Assembly: GCA_022511205.1 (NCBI GenBank)
Contig: JAFLRY010000019.1
Span: 1-35,279, forward strand
Direction of reading: 5' to 3'
DNA length: 35,279 nucleotides
Source: Eubacterium sp.
Lineage (GTDB): Bacteria > Bacillota > Clostridia > Oscillospirales > Acutalibacteraceae
A program made the translations under genes and the position numbers. The notes under the pieces were generated by a model. The model was not told where the DNA came from, did no database searches, and saw only the letters and a program-made list of their open reading frames with translations. Every line of letters begins with the position of its first letter. Positions within the stretch are counted from its first letter, which is position 1. Positions 1 through 7,599 of this stretch are shown one piece after another.

Positions 1-128
1 GAAATGCGATTGACCACGGCTTTAGTATGCTCGTGACTGTGCGTATGAGTATGTTCGTGATTATGGGAATGGTCATGCTGTATGACCGTTCCGTCTTCTA
101 AAACATGGGTGTGATAGGATTCGTCCAT
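1..128 (-). CDS. RcnR/CsoR-type metal-responsive repressor, N-terminal part only
   Basis: Only the first 42 codons lie in the window; the gene runs off the left edge. The ATG at 128-126 follows a good AGGAGA ribosome site at 134-140. The visible peptide is extremely His-rich: eleven histidines in residues 6-34, mostly as HxH steps, and then TKAVVNRI, which matches the start of the first helix of the DUF156 (CsoR/RcnR/FrmR) fold. Proteins of this group are tetrameric repressors that leave DNA when they bind Cu, Ni or Co. The His-rich tail and the divergent nickel/cobalt importer suggest a Ni/Co sensor controlling that importer. The metal-binding Cys/His residues of the fold are outside the window, so metal identity is inferred from context. 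Confidence 0.75.
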   Translation of the reverse strand, partial: MDESYHTHVLEDGTVIQHDHSHNHEHTHTHSHEHTKAVVNRI

Positions 129-160
129 GCCGTGTCTCCTTGATGATTTGATTTGTTTAT

Positions 161-189
161 ATTGTACGACGACTGTGGTGGTTTGTCAA
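161..189 (-). promoter_or_regulatory. Promoter of the metal-sensor gene
   Basis: Read on the minus strand there is TTGACA (189-184), a 17-base spacer and TACAAT (166-161), one base from the sigma-A consensus overall. It points at the RcnR/CsoR-type gene starting at 128 and predicts a start site near 154. Confidence 0.65.
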
Positions 190-238
190 TCCGAGGCAAA
201 TTTTTGTTAATAAATATGCATAAAATCTGACGAAAAAT

Positions 239-250
239 CCCCCATGGGGG
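239..250. promoter_or_regulatory. CCCCCATGGGGG palindrome, candidate metal-repressor operator
   Basis: A perfect 12-base palindrome made of a C5 and a G5 tract around AT, ending one base before the -35 box of the importer promoter. RcnR/CsoR-family repressors are known to read G/C tracts flanked by A/T, so this is the obvious operator for the adjacent sensor gene. It lies about 50 bases upstream of the sensor's own -35 box. The assignment is inferred from site type and position. Confidence 0.55.
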
Positions 251-251
251 C

Positions 252-280
252 TTGTTTAGATAAAGCGGCGTTATTATACT
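252..280 (+). promoter_or_regulatory. Promoter of the nickel/cobalt importer operon
   Basis: TTGTTT (252-257), 17-base spacer, TATACT (275-280). It predicts a short leader of about 30 bases before the ATG at 319, leaving no room for a cobalamin or NiCo riboswitch. The candidate operator abuts its -35 box, which suits repression by blocking RNA polymerase. Confidence 0.6.
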
Positions 281-318
281 TGATATAGTATTCGTTTGAA
301 AAAAAGAGGGTATGTTTA

Positions 319-1338
319 ATGCATATGGCAGATGCTTTAGTATCACCGGCAGTGGCGGGAACATTGTACGTTTGCTCTGCAGCGGCGGCAGCTTATTCCG
401 TAAAACAGGTGCGGCTGGATACTGACACGAAAAAAATTCCTGTGATGGGCGTTATGGGAGCTTTCGTGTTTGCTACGCAGATGATCAATTTTACTATTCC
501 CGGAACAGGCTCCAGCGGACATTTGTGCGGCGGTATGCTGCTTTCCGCGCTTCTTGGCCCATATGCCGGGTTTCTGGCAATGATCGGAGTTCTGCTTACT
601 CAATGCTTGCTTTTTGCGGACGGCGGTTTGCTGGCTTTAGGGTGTAACGTATGGAACATGGCGTTTTACGGCTGTTTCATTGGCTCTCTGCTTATATGGA
701 AACCGATCATGCGAAACGGTATGTCAAAGATAAAGATAATTGCGGCTTCTATTATCGGCTGTGTGCTTACACTGCAATTAGGGGCATTCAGCGTAACGCT
801 GGAAACGATGGCATCCGGCATAACGGAATTGCCCTTCGGAGCGTTCGCGGCAACCATGCAGCCGATCCATTTGGCAATAGGATTCGTAGAGGGAATGATC
901 ACCGCGGCGGTGCTTGTATTCGTCCATGAAGCCAGACCGGAGCTGCTCTTTGCCAATTCGGGAGCTGAAAGAGCAGAGGGCAGATTCTCGTTGAAAAAGA
1001 CTTTGGCGATCCTTTCCGTGGCGGCGGTGCTGATAGGCGGGTTGTTGTCTTTAGTCGCTTCCGCTTATCCGGACGGTTTGGAATGGTCTATCGAGAAGCT
1101 GACAGGCGCTTCCGAGCTGGAAGCGGCAGGCGGACTTCATCAGGCCGCAAGCTCCATACAGGATTTTACTTCCCTGCTGCCCGACTATTCTTTTAAAGAT
1201 TCCGAAACGCCCTTAGGAACAACGTTTTCCGGTATCGTCGGCGTGTTGGTAGTAGTGGGCGTCTGCATAGGCGCTTGCCTCCTGTTCAAATTCTTCAAAA
1301 AAAGCAAAGCAAGAAAAGAGAAAAAGCGCGATGAGTAA
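319..1338 (+). CDS. cbiM: Nickel/cobalt ECF importer, substrate-binding membrane subunit CbiM/NikM with fused N domain
   Basis: This is the S component of an energy-coupling-factor importer for Ni2+ or Co2+. The N-terminus MHMAD carries His2, and GSSGHLCGG places another His at 68; both match the metal-binding positions of NikM. About six membrane segments fill residues 8-205. The C-terminal part (about 229-326) has two further segments around the motif PDGLEW at 251-256, typical of the NikN/CbiN partner, so M and N are fused in one chain, a common clostridial arrangement. The gene starts an operon with cbiQ (8-base overlap) and cbiO. Metal choice between Ni and Co cannot be read from sequence, but the nickel-cofactor genes at 25.7 kb favour Ni. 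Confidence 0.9.
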   Translation: MHMADALVSPAVAGTLYVCSAAAAAYSVKQVRLDTDTKKIPVMGVMGAFVFATQMINFTIPGTGSSGHLCGGMLLSALLGPYAGFLAMIGVLLTQCLLFADGGLLALGCNVWNMAFYGCFIGSLLIWKPIMRNGMSKIKIIAASIIGCVLTLQLGAFSVTLETMASGITELPFGAFAATMQPIHLAIGFVEGMITAAVLVFVHEARPELLFANSGAERAEGRFSLKKTLAILSVAAVLIGGLLSLVASAYPDGLEWSIEKLTGASELEAAGGLHQAASSIQDFTSLLPDYSFKDSETPLGTTFSGIVGVLVVVGVCIGACLLFKFFKKSKARKEKKRDE

Positions 1339-2143
1339 AATAAGCAGCGCGATTCGAGAAATAAATCGCTTAGATGAATCAGCCGCCAAAGATCAGTGGA
1401 TGAACCGCATTCATCCACTGGTTAAATTTATTATAACGGTTGGATATATTGCGGTCGTCGTGTCTTTTGATAAATACGACATAATAGGGCTTGCCGGGAT
1501 GGTTATATATCCCATTGCCGGTTTTATGCTTTCGGAGCTGTCGTTTTTGGAATGTATGAAGCGCCTGCGTTTGGTTTTGCCGCTGATTTGTTTTATAGGT
1601 ATCCTGAATCCGCTCTTTGATCAAAACTACGTGTTCGTTGCAGGGATACAGATGAGCGCGGGAATATTATCTATGATCACCCTTATATTAAAAGGCTTGT
1701 TCAGTGTCTTGGCTTCTTATCTTTTGATCGCCACAACCTCTATCGATAAAATCTGTTACGCCTTGCGCTTGCTGCGTATACCCAAGCCAATGGTAACGCA
1801 GTTTATGCTGACGTATAGATATATCACTGTTCTTTTGGCGGAGGTCAACCGTATCACCCAAGCGTATGCTCTGCGCGCGCCTAAGCAAAAGGGAATACAT
1901 TTTAAGGTGTGGGGTTCTCTTATAGGGCAGCTGCTCCTGCGCAGTATGGATCGCGCGAGTAGCGTATATGAAAGCATGCGGCTGCGGGGTTATAATGAAG
2001 ATTACAAATATATGAGGGAAAGAATTGCCATTCACCCTAAGGATATCGTGTATCTGCTCTTTTGGGCAGGAATTATCGTGCTATTCCGAATATATCCGGT
2101 GATACTGATCATTGGAAATTTTGCGGGAGGGATATTTAGATGA
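1331..2143 (+). CDS. cbiQ: Nickel/cobalt ECF importer, transmembrane coupling subunit CbiQ/NikQ (EcfT type)
   Basis: The 270-residue protein is the T component that links the metal-binding subunit to the ATPase. It has a soluble N-terminus with the usual NRIHPLVKF opening, several hydrophobic segments between about 35 and 140, and a cytoplasmic coupling region with ALRAPKQKG near 180 and SMRLRGYN near 217; the latter is the A-R-G type motif that docks on the ATPase. A last membrane segment lies at about 238-262. It overlaps cbiM by 8 bases and cbiO by 4, so the three are almost surely translated together. Confidence 0.9.
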   Translation: MSKISSAIREINRLDESAAKDQWMNRIHPLVKFIITVGYIAVVVSFDKYDIIGLAGMVIYPIAGFMLSELSFLECMKRLRLVLPLICFIGILNPLFDQNYVFVAGIQMSAGILSMITLILKGLFSVLASYLLIATTSIDKICYALRLLRIPKPMVTQFMLTYRYITVLLAEVNRITQAYALRAPKQKGIHFKVWGSLIGQLLLRSMDRASSVYESMRLRGYNEDYKYMRERIAIHPKDIVYLLFWAGIIVLFRIYPVILIIGNFAGGIFR

Positions 2144-2874
2144 GCCATATAAATATTAAAGTGGAAAACGTTTCTTTCGGATACGAGAAAGGAGCGGAGA
2201 TATTATCACAGATCTCGCTTCACGCTAAAGAAAATGATTCGATCGGAATTATCGGCGCAAACGGTGTCGGAAAATCCACGCTTTTGAAGCTGCTTGTGGG
2301 CCTTTATTTGAATTTTGATGGCTCAATTCGTATAGAAGACGTACCTGTTCAAAAAAGCACGCTGCCCCTGATACGCTCTAAAATCGGCTACGTATTTCAG
2401 GATTCGGACAGTCAGCTGTTTATGACCACGGCCTATGAGGATATTGCGTTTGCGCCGAGAAATTACGGCTTGCCTGAGAATGAGGTGCAAAGCAGGGTAG
2501 AGCAGGCGCTTCGTTTGACGGGAATTGAGCATTTAAGGGATAAGCAGATATATAAGATGTCCGGCGGGGAGAAAAAGCTTGTATCTATCGCCACGATTTT
2601 ATCCATGACGCCGGATATCATTTTAATGGACGAGCCTTCCATTGCGCTTGACCCGAAAAACAGAAGAGTTCTTATTAATATTTTAAATTCCTTTGAGCAT
2701 TTAAAGCTCATCGCGTCACACGACTTGGATTTGATATTGGATACCTGCGAAAGAACTGTTTTAATGGCAGGCGGTAAAATAATCTGTGACGGCCCCACGA
2801 AAGAGATCCTAACAAATAGGGAATTATTAGAAGCTAACGGCTTGGAGCTTCCGTTTTGTTTGCAAAAAAGATAA
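2140..2874 (+). CDS. cbiO: Nickel/cobalt ECF importer, ATP-binding subunit CbiO/NikO
   Basis: A 244-residue ABC ATPase with all diagnostic motifs: Walker A GANGVGKST at about 39-47, a Q-loop VFQDSDSQLF, which is the form usual in ECF ATPases, the signature MSGGEKK near 143, Walker B IILMDEPS near 164 and the switch His in SHDLD near 193. A single ATPase gene implies a homodimer, as in Nik/Cbi systems, unlike the EcfA-EcfA' pair of vitamin importers. It is the last gene of the operon. No clear terminator follows in the 106 bases before the next gene. Confidence 0.93.
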   Translation: MSHINIKVENVSFGYEKGAEILSQISLHAKENDSIGIIGANGVGKSTLLKLLVGLYLNFDGSIRIEDVPVQKSTLPLIRSKIGYVFQDSDSQLFMTTAYEDIAFAPRNYGLPENEVQSRVEQALRLTGIEHLRDKQIYKMSGGEKKLVSIATILSMTPDIILMDEPSIALDPKNRRVLINILNSFEHLKLIASHDLDLILDTCERTVLMAGGKIICDGPTKEILTNRELLEANGLELPFCLQKR

Positions 2875-2980
2875 GAAGCACTGTATCCTGCCTTTTGGAT
2901 TCGGCTCATTTAGCTATTTACGAATCACTTCAACTGTGATATATTGTAATTGAGATCCTTAATATTTCGATTGGAGAAGC

Positions 2981-4105
2981 ATGATGGAAACGAAAACTAA
3001 AAAAAGCCGAAAAGGGTTGAAGCTTATGGGAATAATAATCGGAATAATTATCGGAGTAATAGCAGTCATAATTTGCTCGGCAGTGATCGCGATAGGCGTA
3101 TTGACCGCGCCTGTTGATGATAAATCAGAAAAAGCAGTTGCGATCGGCGGTATGCTTACCTCCGAAACGATCAATTATAAGGAAGAAAGCACCGCAGGGC
3201 TTGAGAAAAATCCTTTAATTAAAATAATGCAGGTGTTTTGGAAATCCTGCGCAAAAAGCGACGCTGAATTGCATGCCAAGCAAACGCCTCCGGACACGCT
3301 GATAAAAGAGTATGATATTCCCTACATAGATGACGGCAACAGATACCATATGCTCGACGTTTATTATCCAGAGAACGCAACGGGAGATCTTCCCGTTATA
3401 ATTGATATTCACGGCGGCGGCTGGATGTACGCGGATAAAAGCTTAAACGAATATTATAATTTAAGCCTTGCGGACAGGGGCTTCGTAGTATTCAGCATAA
3501 GCTATCGCCTCGTGCCGGACGTAACGGTCAACGAGCAGCTGATGGACTGTATGGAAGCGCTAAAATGGATCAGCGAAAATATGGATAATTATCCGTGTGA
3601 CGGTAAGAACATAATGCTTACAGGTGATTCCGCGGGCGGAATGCTGGCCGCATACAGTGCCGTTTTACTTCAAAGCGGCGAATTGAGAGATATATTCGGG
3701 GTCACAGACGCAAATATGGAGCTTACGGCTCTGCTTTTAACGTCTCCCGTGCCGAATATGAATGAGGGCGGCGTGACTGATTTTGTAAAAACGATCTGCT
3801 GGGGATTGGATTATAAAAGCAAGGCAACCTACGAATATATGAATTTCGATCAGATAATTGATTACGCGAAGCTGCCGCCAACGTATTTGATCACCAGCAG
3901 CGGAGACGTTTTGGCTCACTCGCAAACGCTTAAAACGTATGAGCTTTTAAAAAGTAAGGGTGTTGACGTCCGGCTGGCGGATTATACGGATTTAAGGGAC
4001 AATGAGGAGCTTCCCCATGTTTTCTGCGTACTTGAACCCTTTGACGAATTCGGAAGCAGAGCCAATGACGAAGCGATTGAGTTTTATAAGAAAACTATGG
4101 AATGA
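2981..4105 (+). CDS. Membrane-anchored alpha/beta hydrolase (HSL-like esterase/lipase fold)
   Basis: 374 residues. A Lys/Arg-rich start is followed by a membrane segment at about 14-40, so the enzyme is probably displayed outside the membrane. The hydrolase domain (about 105-374) has the oxyanion motif HGGG at 144-147, the nucleophile elbow GDSAGG with Ser217, a likely Asp309 (SSGD) and a likely His346 (LPHVF). This is the order expected for the hormone-sensitive-lipase/carboxylesterase group, which splits small esters or acetylated substrates. Two ATGs are in tandem; GGAGAAGC precedes both. It follows the nickel operon but shares no evident function with it. The natural substrate cannot be read from sequence; deacetylation of glycans is one possibility. 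Confidence 0.82.
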   Translation: MMETKTKKSRKGLKLMGIIIGIIIGVIAVIICSAVIAIGVLTAPVDDKSEKAVAIGGMLTSETINYKEESTAGLEKNPLIKIMQVFWKSCAKSDAELHAKQTPPDTLIKEYDIPYIDDGNRYHMLDVYYPENATGDLPVIIDIHGGGWMYADKSLNEYYNLSLADRGFVVFSISYRLVPDVTVNEQLMDCMEALKWISENMDNYPCDGKNIMLTGDSAGGMLAAYSAVLLQSGELRDIFGVTDANMELTALLLTSPVPNMNEGGVTDFVKTICWGLDYKSKATYEYMNFDQIIDYAKLPPTYLITSSGDVLAHSQTLKTYELLKSKGVDVRLADYTDLRDNEELPHVFCVLEPFDEFGSRANDEAIEFYKKTME

Positions 4106-4163
4106 TTTTTTGCAGAAATAAGCTTATTTACGTTTTATTTTTAGAGGGTTGGGGGATAAATAA

Positions 4164-4775
4164 ATGAAATTAGATACCCGGAAAATGAAATGGACAAGAG
4201 AGCCGAAAAGTTACGTTATTTCATCTAATAAAATAGAAATTGTGACAGAGCCTCATACTGACTTGTGGCAACGCACGTACTATCATTTTCGTAACGATAA
4301 TGCTCCTGTTTTGCAGATTTCTACAGACGAGAAGTATTTCTCTTTTATCGTAAAAACAGAATTTGAAAGCAAGAATCGCTTTGACCAATGCGGTGTTGTT
4401 ATGTATTTGGACAGCGAAAACTGGTTAAAGGGATCAGTAGAATATGAAAACGAGCAGTTTCAGCATTTGGGAAGTGTGGCGACGAATATGGGTTATTCTG
4501 ATTGGGCTACCACAGCCATTGATGCTTCTATCAAATCCATGTGGTATCGGTTCAGCCGCAGGGAAGACGATTATTGTATCGAATGCTCTGCGGACGGCAT
4601 AAACTATAGCCAAATGCGAATTTGCCATATGTGGAAAGCTATCGGCACGATCCGGTTCGGCGTTTACGCGTGCAGCCCTGAGGATTCTTCCTTCAGGGCA
4701 ACCTTTACGAATATGGAAATCACTGATTGCCAATGGCTTGCGCATAACGGGCAGGCTCCGGATGAGCAGTGCTGA
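4164..4775 (+). CDS. DUF1349 family protein (concanavalin-like fold)
   Basis: 203 residues without signal peptide or membrane segment, so cytosolic. The whole length fits DUF1349, a concanavalin-A-like beta-sandwich family (COG3506): the stretch GVVMYLDSENWLKGS near residue 78 and the tail IRFGVYACSPEDSSF near 165 are typical. The family lacks a firm biochemical role; a carbohydrate-binding or glycan-related function is often supposed. It lies 58 bases after the hydrolase. That gap holds a 14-base palindrome (AAATAAGCTTATTT, 4116-4129) followed by T-rich sequence that might act as a weak terminator. The gene ends at a strong terminator. Confidence 0.8.
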   Translation: MKLDTRKMKWTREPKSYVISSNKIEIVTEPHTDLWQRTYYHFRNDNAPVLQISTDEKYFSFIVKTEFESKNRFDQCGVVMYLDSENWLKGSVEYENEQFQHLGSVATNMGYSDWATTAIDASIKSMWYRFSRREDDYCIECSADGINYSQMRICHMWKAIGTIRFGVYACSPEDSSFRATFTNMEITDCQWLAHNGQAPDEQC

Positions 4776-4795
4776 TAAGCTTACAGATTATTAAA

Positions 4796-4835
4796 AACAG
4801 GACAGCGCCTTCAAAAAGCGCCATCCTGTTTTTTT
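4796..4835. terminator. Bidirectional intrinsic terminator between convergent genes
   Basis: The stem pairs AACAGGA (4796-4802) with TCCTGTT (4824-4830) and GCGC (4805-4808) with GCGC (4818-4821), with a 9-base loop and a T run to 4835 on the plus strand. An A run before the stem gives a U tract on the minus strand too, so it can also end the beta-helix lipoprotein transcript arriving from the right. Confidence 0.85.
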
Positions 4836-4854
4836 ATGCTATGAGAACTGAATA

Positions 4855-7392
4855 TCAGTCGATCAATTCTATTTTCACGTTGTCTACGTAAACGCTCTTT
4901 CCGTGGGGCGCGTTAAATTCGAGAGCAAGCATGCAGTCGTTATTGACCGCGTCCTCCATTTCTTTTATAACGTCCCATTCAGCGGGTTCGGTTTGGTCCT
5001 TTTCCCAGATCTTCATATACATTTTGCTTTCATAGACCATCGTCTTGCAGGTGTACCACGTTTTATATTTTATATCCTTATGAACGCCGCTTTCGTTGAT
5101 TCCCTTTGATTCAAGGCGGGCTGTGGTAGAAAACTCCGGGGTGATGTTGGAGGTGTAATCAAGAGCGCTTCTGCGGATCACGTTGTACATTCCGAGAAAA
5201 CCCGAGAGGCTCTTTGAGAACATAAAATCAAAAGTGGTAACGTTGCTGCCGAAGCTTTGATTGAAATTGACCTTTGTGTTTTCGTTGTTGCTGTCTATTT
5301 CAAGATATTTGTTTTGGGATTTCTCCTTGATACTGACAAGAGCGTCTTGGTTTTCACCAACCGTCCAATGCTCCGAAATAAAGCTTCCTGTTTCGTAGCT
5401 TTCAAAATCATCTTCAAATAGGGTTTTCAGCGTGAAAGATTGAGAAATGTCTGTCTGAGCGTCAGTCGGTTCTAAGGAAGTCAAAAGCTCTTCAGGTTTA
5501 TTACGTCCTCCGATCACTCCGGCATTGTCGATGATTTTTTGGATCTTATCGTTTCGCTCTCTGTTAATATAAATTGAGTTTTCCCGGTAATCGTTTTTGC
5601 CGTTTTGGTTTCTGCCAACGCCGAGCGCGTTTTCAAGCACGTTGTTTTTAACGGTATATCCGCCGGTCTGCTCGTCCATATAAATGCCGTTCGTTCCGTA
5701 ATCAGCCCATTCCGGAAGAACTATATCGTGAATATAATTTCCGCTCATTTCGGAATTCGGTTGCTTTGAGAGGGTGTAGATCCCGCCGGCGTCGCAAAGC
5801 ACCTGGCTGGTGTGGTGGATATTGTTGTTTAAAATTTTGTTGTTCGACATAGCGTTATCGGCGTTCGTCCAGCCGTAGCCAACGGATATGCCTGTGTACG
5901 GAGCATAGGCGATCTCGTTATTCGCAATTAAAATTCCCTTTGGATAGCCTGCGCCGATTGCCACTGATCCCTCGTAATCCGTTCCGATATGGTGAACGTA
6001 GTTGTTTATAATGCTGTCATCAGTGCATATTTCGTCCTTGTTTTCGGGGTTGTACGCAACGTGAAAATCCGTGTTTTTATCAACAACGAATTTGCCGATC
6101 ATAATGCCGTTTCCGCTGATATGCTGAATGATATTATCCTGAATAAGAGAGTTATCAGTGCCGTAATTCAGATCGATCCCGACTGCGCCCATATTCTGAA
6201 CGGTGCAATTCTTCATTGTGAAATTGTGGGTATTGGCAACGTATATTCCCGCGGACGGTCTTAACGCGCCGTTATCGTTATCGCTGAAAATGCAGTAATT
6301 GGCAAACATACCTGCCTGAAGCTCAACGAGACCCTGCTCACTCGGTAAATTCCAAGTGCTGTATTCAAAGGTGATGCCGTCAAAGGTGAGATCGTTTACC
6401 TTGCTGTTGTCGCTCGTATTAACGGATACAAGCGTTTCAAGTCTCGGCGCGGTCACTGTTGCCGAACGCATATCAAGCCCGCTCGGCGCCTTGAAATAAA
6501 GCGTATTCCTGCTTTCGTCAAGATACCATTCGTTTTCCGTATCGATAAGCTCGTAGGCGTTTTCGATGTAGTAAACGAAATCGCGGGTACCTGCGTGTGA
6601 ATAGCCGTCGATATTCGGATGTAAGCGGTTGAATATCAGTTTGCTTTCGTTGTCTTGAACGCGGATAGCAACCTGATCTTCTTCGATTCTTGCTGATTTT
6701 ATCCTGAGTATGTTTTCGACCCAGGCGGTGAGAACGTGAAGCTCAACCTTTTCAAGATTATTGAACTCCTGAAATTCATTCAAAGCTATGTATATTTCTC
6801 CGTAGGCGGCAGGGCGGAGCGCGTCCGCGCCGTCGTAAAATAAGTTTTCGGGAATGAGATTGCCCTTAACGTCAAATCTTGATGCGCCGATGATTCTCGT
6901 TGAATAATCAGTGTTGCTTCTTGCTCTGACTGCTTTTTCACCGTTGACGTATAGCTGGCGGAACGTAAAGCCCGCGTCTACCTTGGCGGAATAAATGTTT
7001 TTATCACTGTCAAAAAGAGTGAAGCCGCCAATTTCCGTGCCTCCGCTGATAACGGGGTCAGCACCCTCAACGGCAGTATAAATGATATCAAAATCGTTCG
7101 TGGCGCTGTCTCTTTCATCAAAGATAAGTGTGTCGTCTAAAACGTAAGTGCCGTCGTCAAGATAAACGATGATATCGCCGCTCATATCCTGATTGATTTT
7201 TCTGACCTCAGCCTGAGCTTTCTCAATCGTTAAAAACGGGCTTTCCTTCGTTCCGTTATTATTATCGTCGCCAAAGGGACTTACGAAGATTTCCGCCATT
7301 ACGCTGTGCGGCTTTTCGGTTTTATTAGCGCAGCCCATAAAGCCAACCCCTATTAAAGAAATTGATAATAAAAGGCAAATAATTCTTTTCAT
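4855..7392 (-). CDS. Right-handed beta-helix lipoprotein, probable glycan-active enzyme (GH141-like)
   Basis: 845 residues. The start has a lipoprotein signal with lipobox ending at Cys21 (GFMGC). The opening IFVSPFGDDNNNGT...ESPFLTIEKA near 35-58 and the long series of Asn-rich turns between about 330 and 630 mark a parallel beta-helix of the kind seen in polysaccharide-acting enzymes; the N-terminal pattern most resembles GH141-type proteins, some of which act on fucose or xylose linkages. From about 670 a separate beta-sandwich (LamG/CBM-like) domain begins with FEDDFESYETGSF. So it is an outer-surface enzyme or binding protein for glycans. It is divergent from a sugar symporter at 7600, suggesting one pathway. 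Exact activity and family number are uncertain. Confidence 0.75.
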   Translation of the reverse strand: MKRIICLLLSISLIGVGFMGCANKTEKPHSVMAEIFVSPFGDDNNNGTKESPFLTIEKAQAEVRKINQDMSGDIIVYLDDGTYVLDDTLIFDERDSATNDFDIIYTAVEGADPVISGGTEIGGFTLFDSDKNIYSAKVDAGFTFRQLYVNGEKAVRARSNTDYSTRIIGASRFDVKGNLIPENLFYDGADALRPAAYGEIYIALNEFQEFNNLEKVELHVLTAWVENILRIKSARIEEDQVAIRVQDNESKLIFNRLHPNIDGYSHAGTRDFVYYIENAYELIDTENEWYLDESRNTLYFKAPSGLDMRSATVTAPRLETLVSVNTSDNSKVNDLTFDGITFEYSTWNLPSEQGLVELQAGMFANYCIFSDNDNGALRPSAGIYVANTHNFTMKNCTVQNMGAVGIDLNYGTDNSLIQDNIIQHISGNGIMIGKFVVDKNTDFHVAYNPENKDEICTDDSIINNYVHHIGTDYEGSVAIGAGYPKGILIANNEIAYAPYTGISVGYGWTNADNAMSNNKILNNNIHHTSQVLCDAGGIYTLSKQPNSEMSGNYIHDIVLPEWADYGTNGIYMDEQTGGYTVKNNVLENALGVGRNQNGKNDYRENSIYINRERNDKIQKIIDNAGVIGGRNKPEELLTSLEPTDAQTDISQSFTLKTLFEDDFESYETGSFISEHWTVGENQDALVSIKEKSQNKYLEIDSNNENTKVNFNQSFGSNVTTFDFMFSKSLSGFLGMYNVIRRSALDYTSNITPEFSTTARLESKGINESGVHKDIKYKTWYTCKTMVYESKMYMKIWEKDQTEPAEWDVIKEMEDAVNNDCMLALEFNAPHGKSVYVDNVKIELID

Positions 7393-7450
7393 TATGTATC
7401 TCCTTCATTTTTTCTAATTCAATATTAGCATAGAAATGAGGAAAGCGACA

Positions 7451-7475
7451 CGACATTATTTCGCTTATAATGTCG
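7451..7475. repeat. Perfect 9-base inverted repeat in a divergent promoter region
   Basis: CGACATTAT (7451-7459) pairs with ATAATGTCG (7467-7475) around a 7-base centre. It lies between the divergent lipoprotein and symporter genes, upstream of both likely start sites, which suits a regulator site shared by the two. No regulator gene is next to it. A TGCTAATAT extended -10 for the lipoprotein gene can be read on the minus strand about 25 bases to its left. Confidence 0.5.
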
Positions 7476-7503
7476 CACAGCCGTTGCATATCGGGCTCGT
7501 TCG

Positions 7504-7532
7504 TTGACAAGTCCATAAATGATTTGTATAAT
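7504..7532 (+). promoter_or_regulatory. Perfect consensus sigma-A promoter for the sugar symporter
   Basis: TTGACA (7504-7509), 17-base spacer and TATAAT (7527-7532), an exact match to consensus in both boxes and spacing. It predicts a start site near 7539 and a leader of about 60 bases. So strong a promoter for a transporter usually implies tight repression. Confidence 0.8.
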
Positions 7533-7534
7533 TG

Positions 7535-7570
7535 TTTTATCAACCAAACGCCCGATAAAAAGCTTTTATC
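7535..7570 (+). promoter_or_regulatory. Three alternating TTTTATC/GATAAAA units in the symporter leader
   Basis: TTTTATC (7535-7541), GATAAAA (7554-7560) and TTTTATC (7564-7570) follow one another at and just after the predicted start site. The middle unit can pair with either neighbour: a 12-base-loop hairpin or the palindrome GATAAAA-AGC-TTTTATC. It may be an operator blocking the strong promoter or a small RNA switch; sequence alone does not decide. Confidence 0.45.
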
Positions 7571-7599
7571 AATAACTTTTTAAATAAGGAGAAAGCACT

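Noticed and set aside
281-318. Cobalamin or NiCo riboswitch before cbiM
   Set aside because: The leader after the promoter is only about 30 bases, too short to hold either.
98-364. 88-codon open frame on the minus strand across the Ni/Co control region
   Set aside because: It overlaps the sensor start, both promoters and the start of cbiM, has no ribosome site, and its composition does not look like a protein.
4855-7392. Pectate lyase assignment for the beta-helix lipoprotein
   Set aside because: The beta-helix is clear, but I cannot see lyase-specific calcium or arginine motifs; the N-terminus better resembles GH141-like proteins.
7325-7543. 72-codon minus-strand frame upstream of the beta-helix lipoprotein
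   Set aside because: It overlaps that gene's start, covers its promoter area and the inverted repeat, and lacks a ribosome site.
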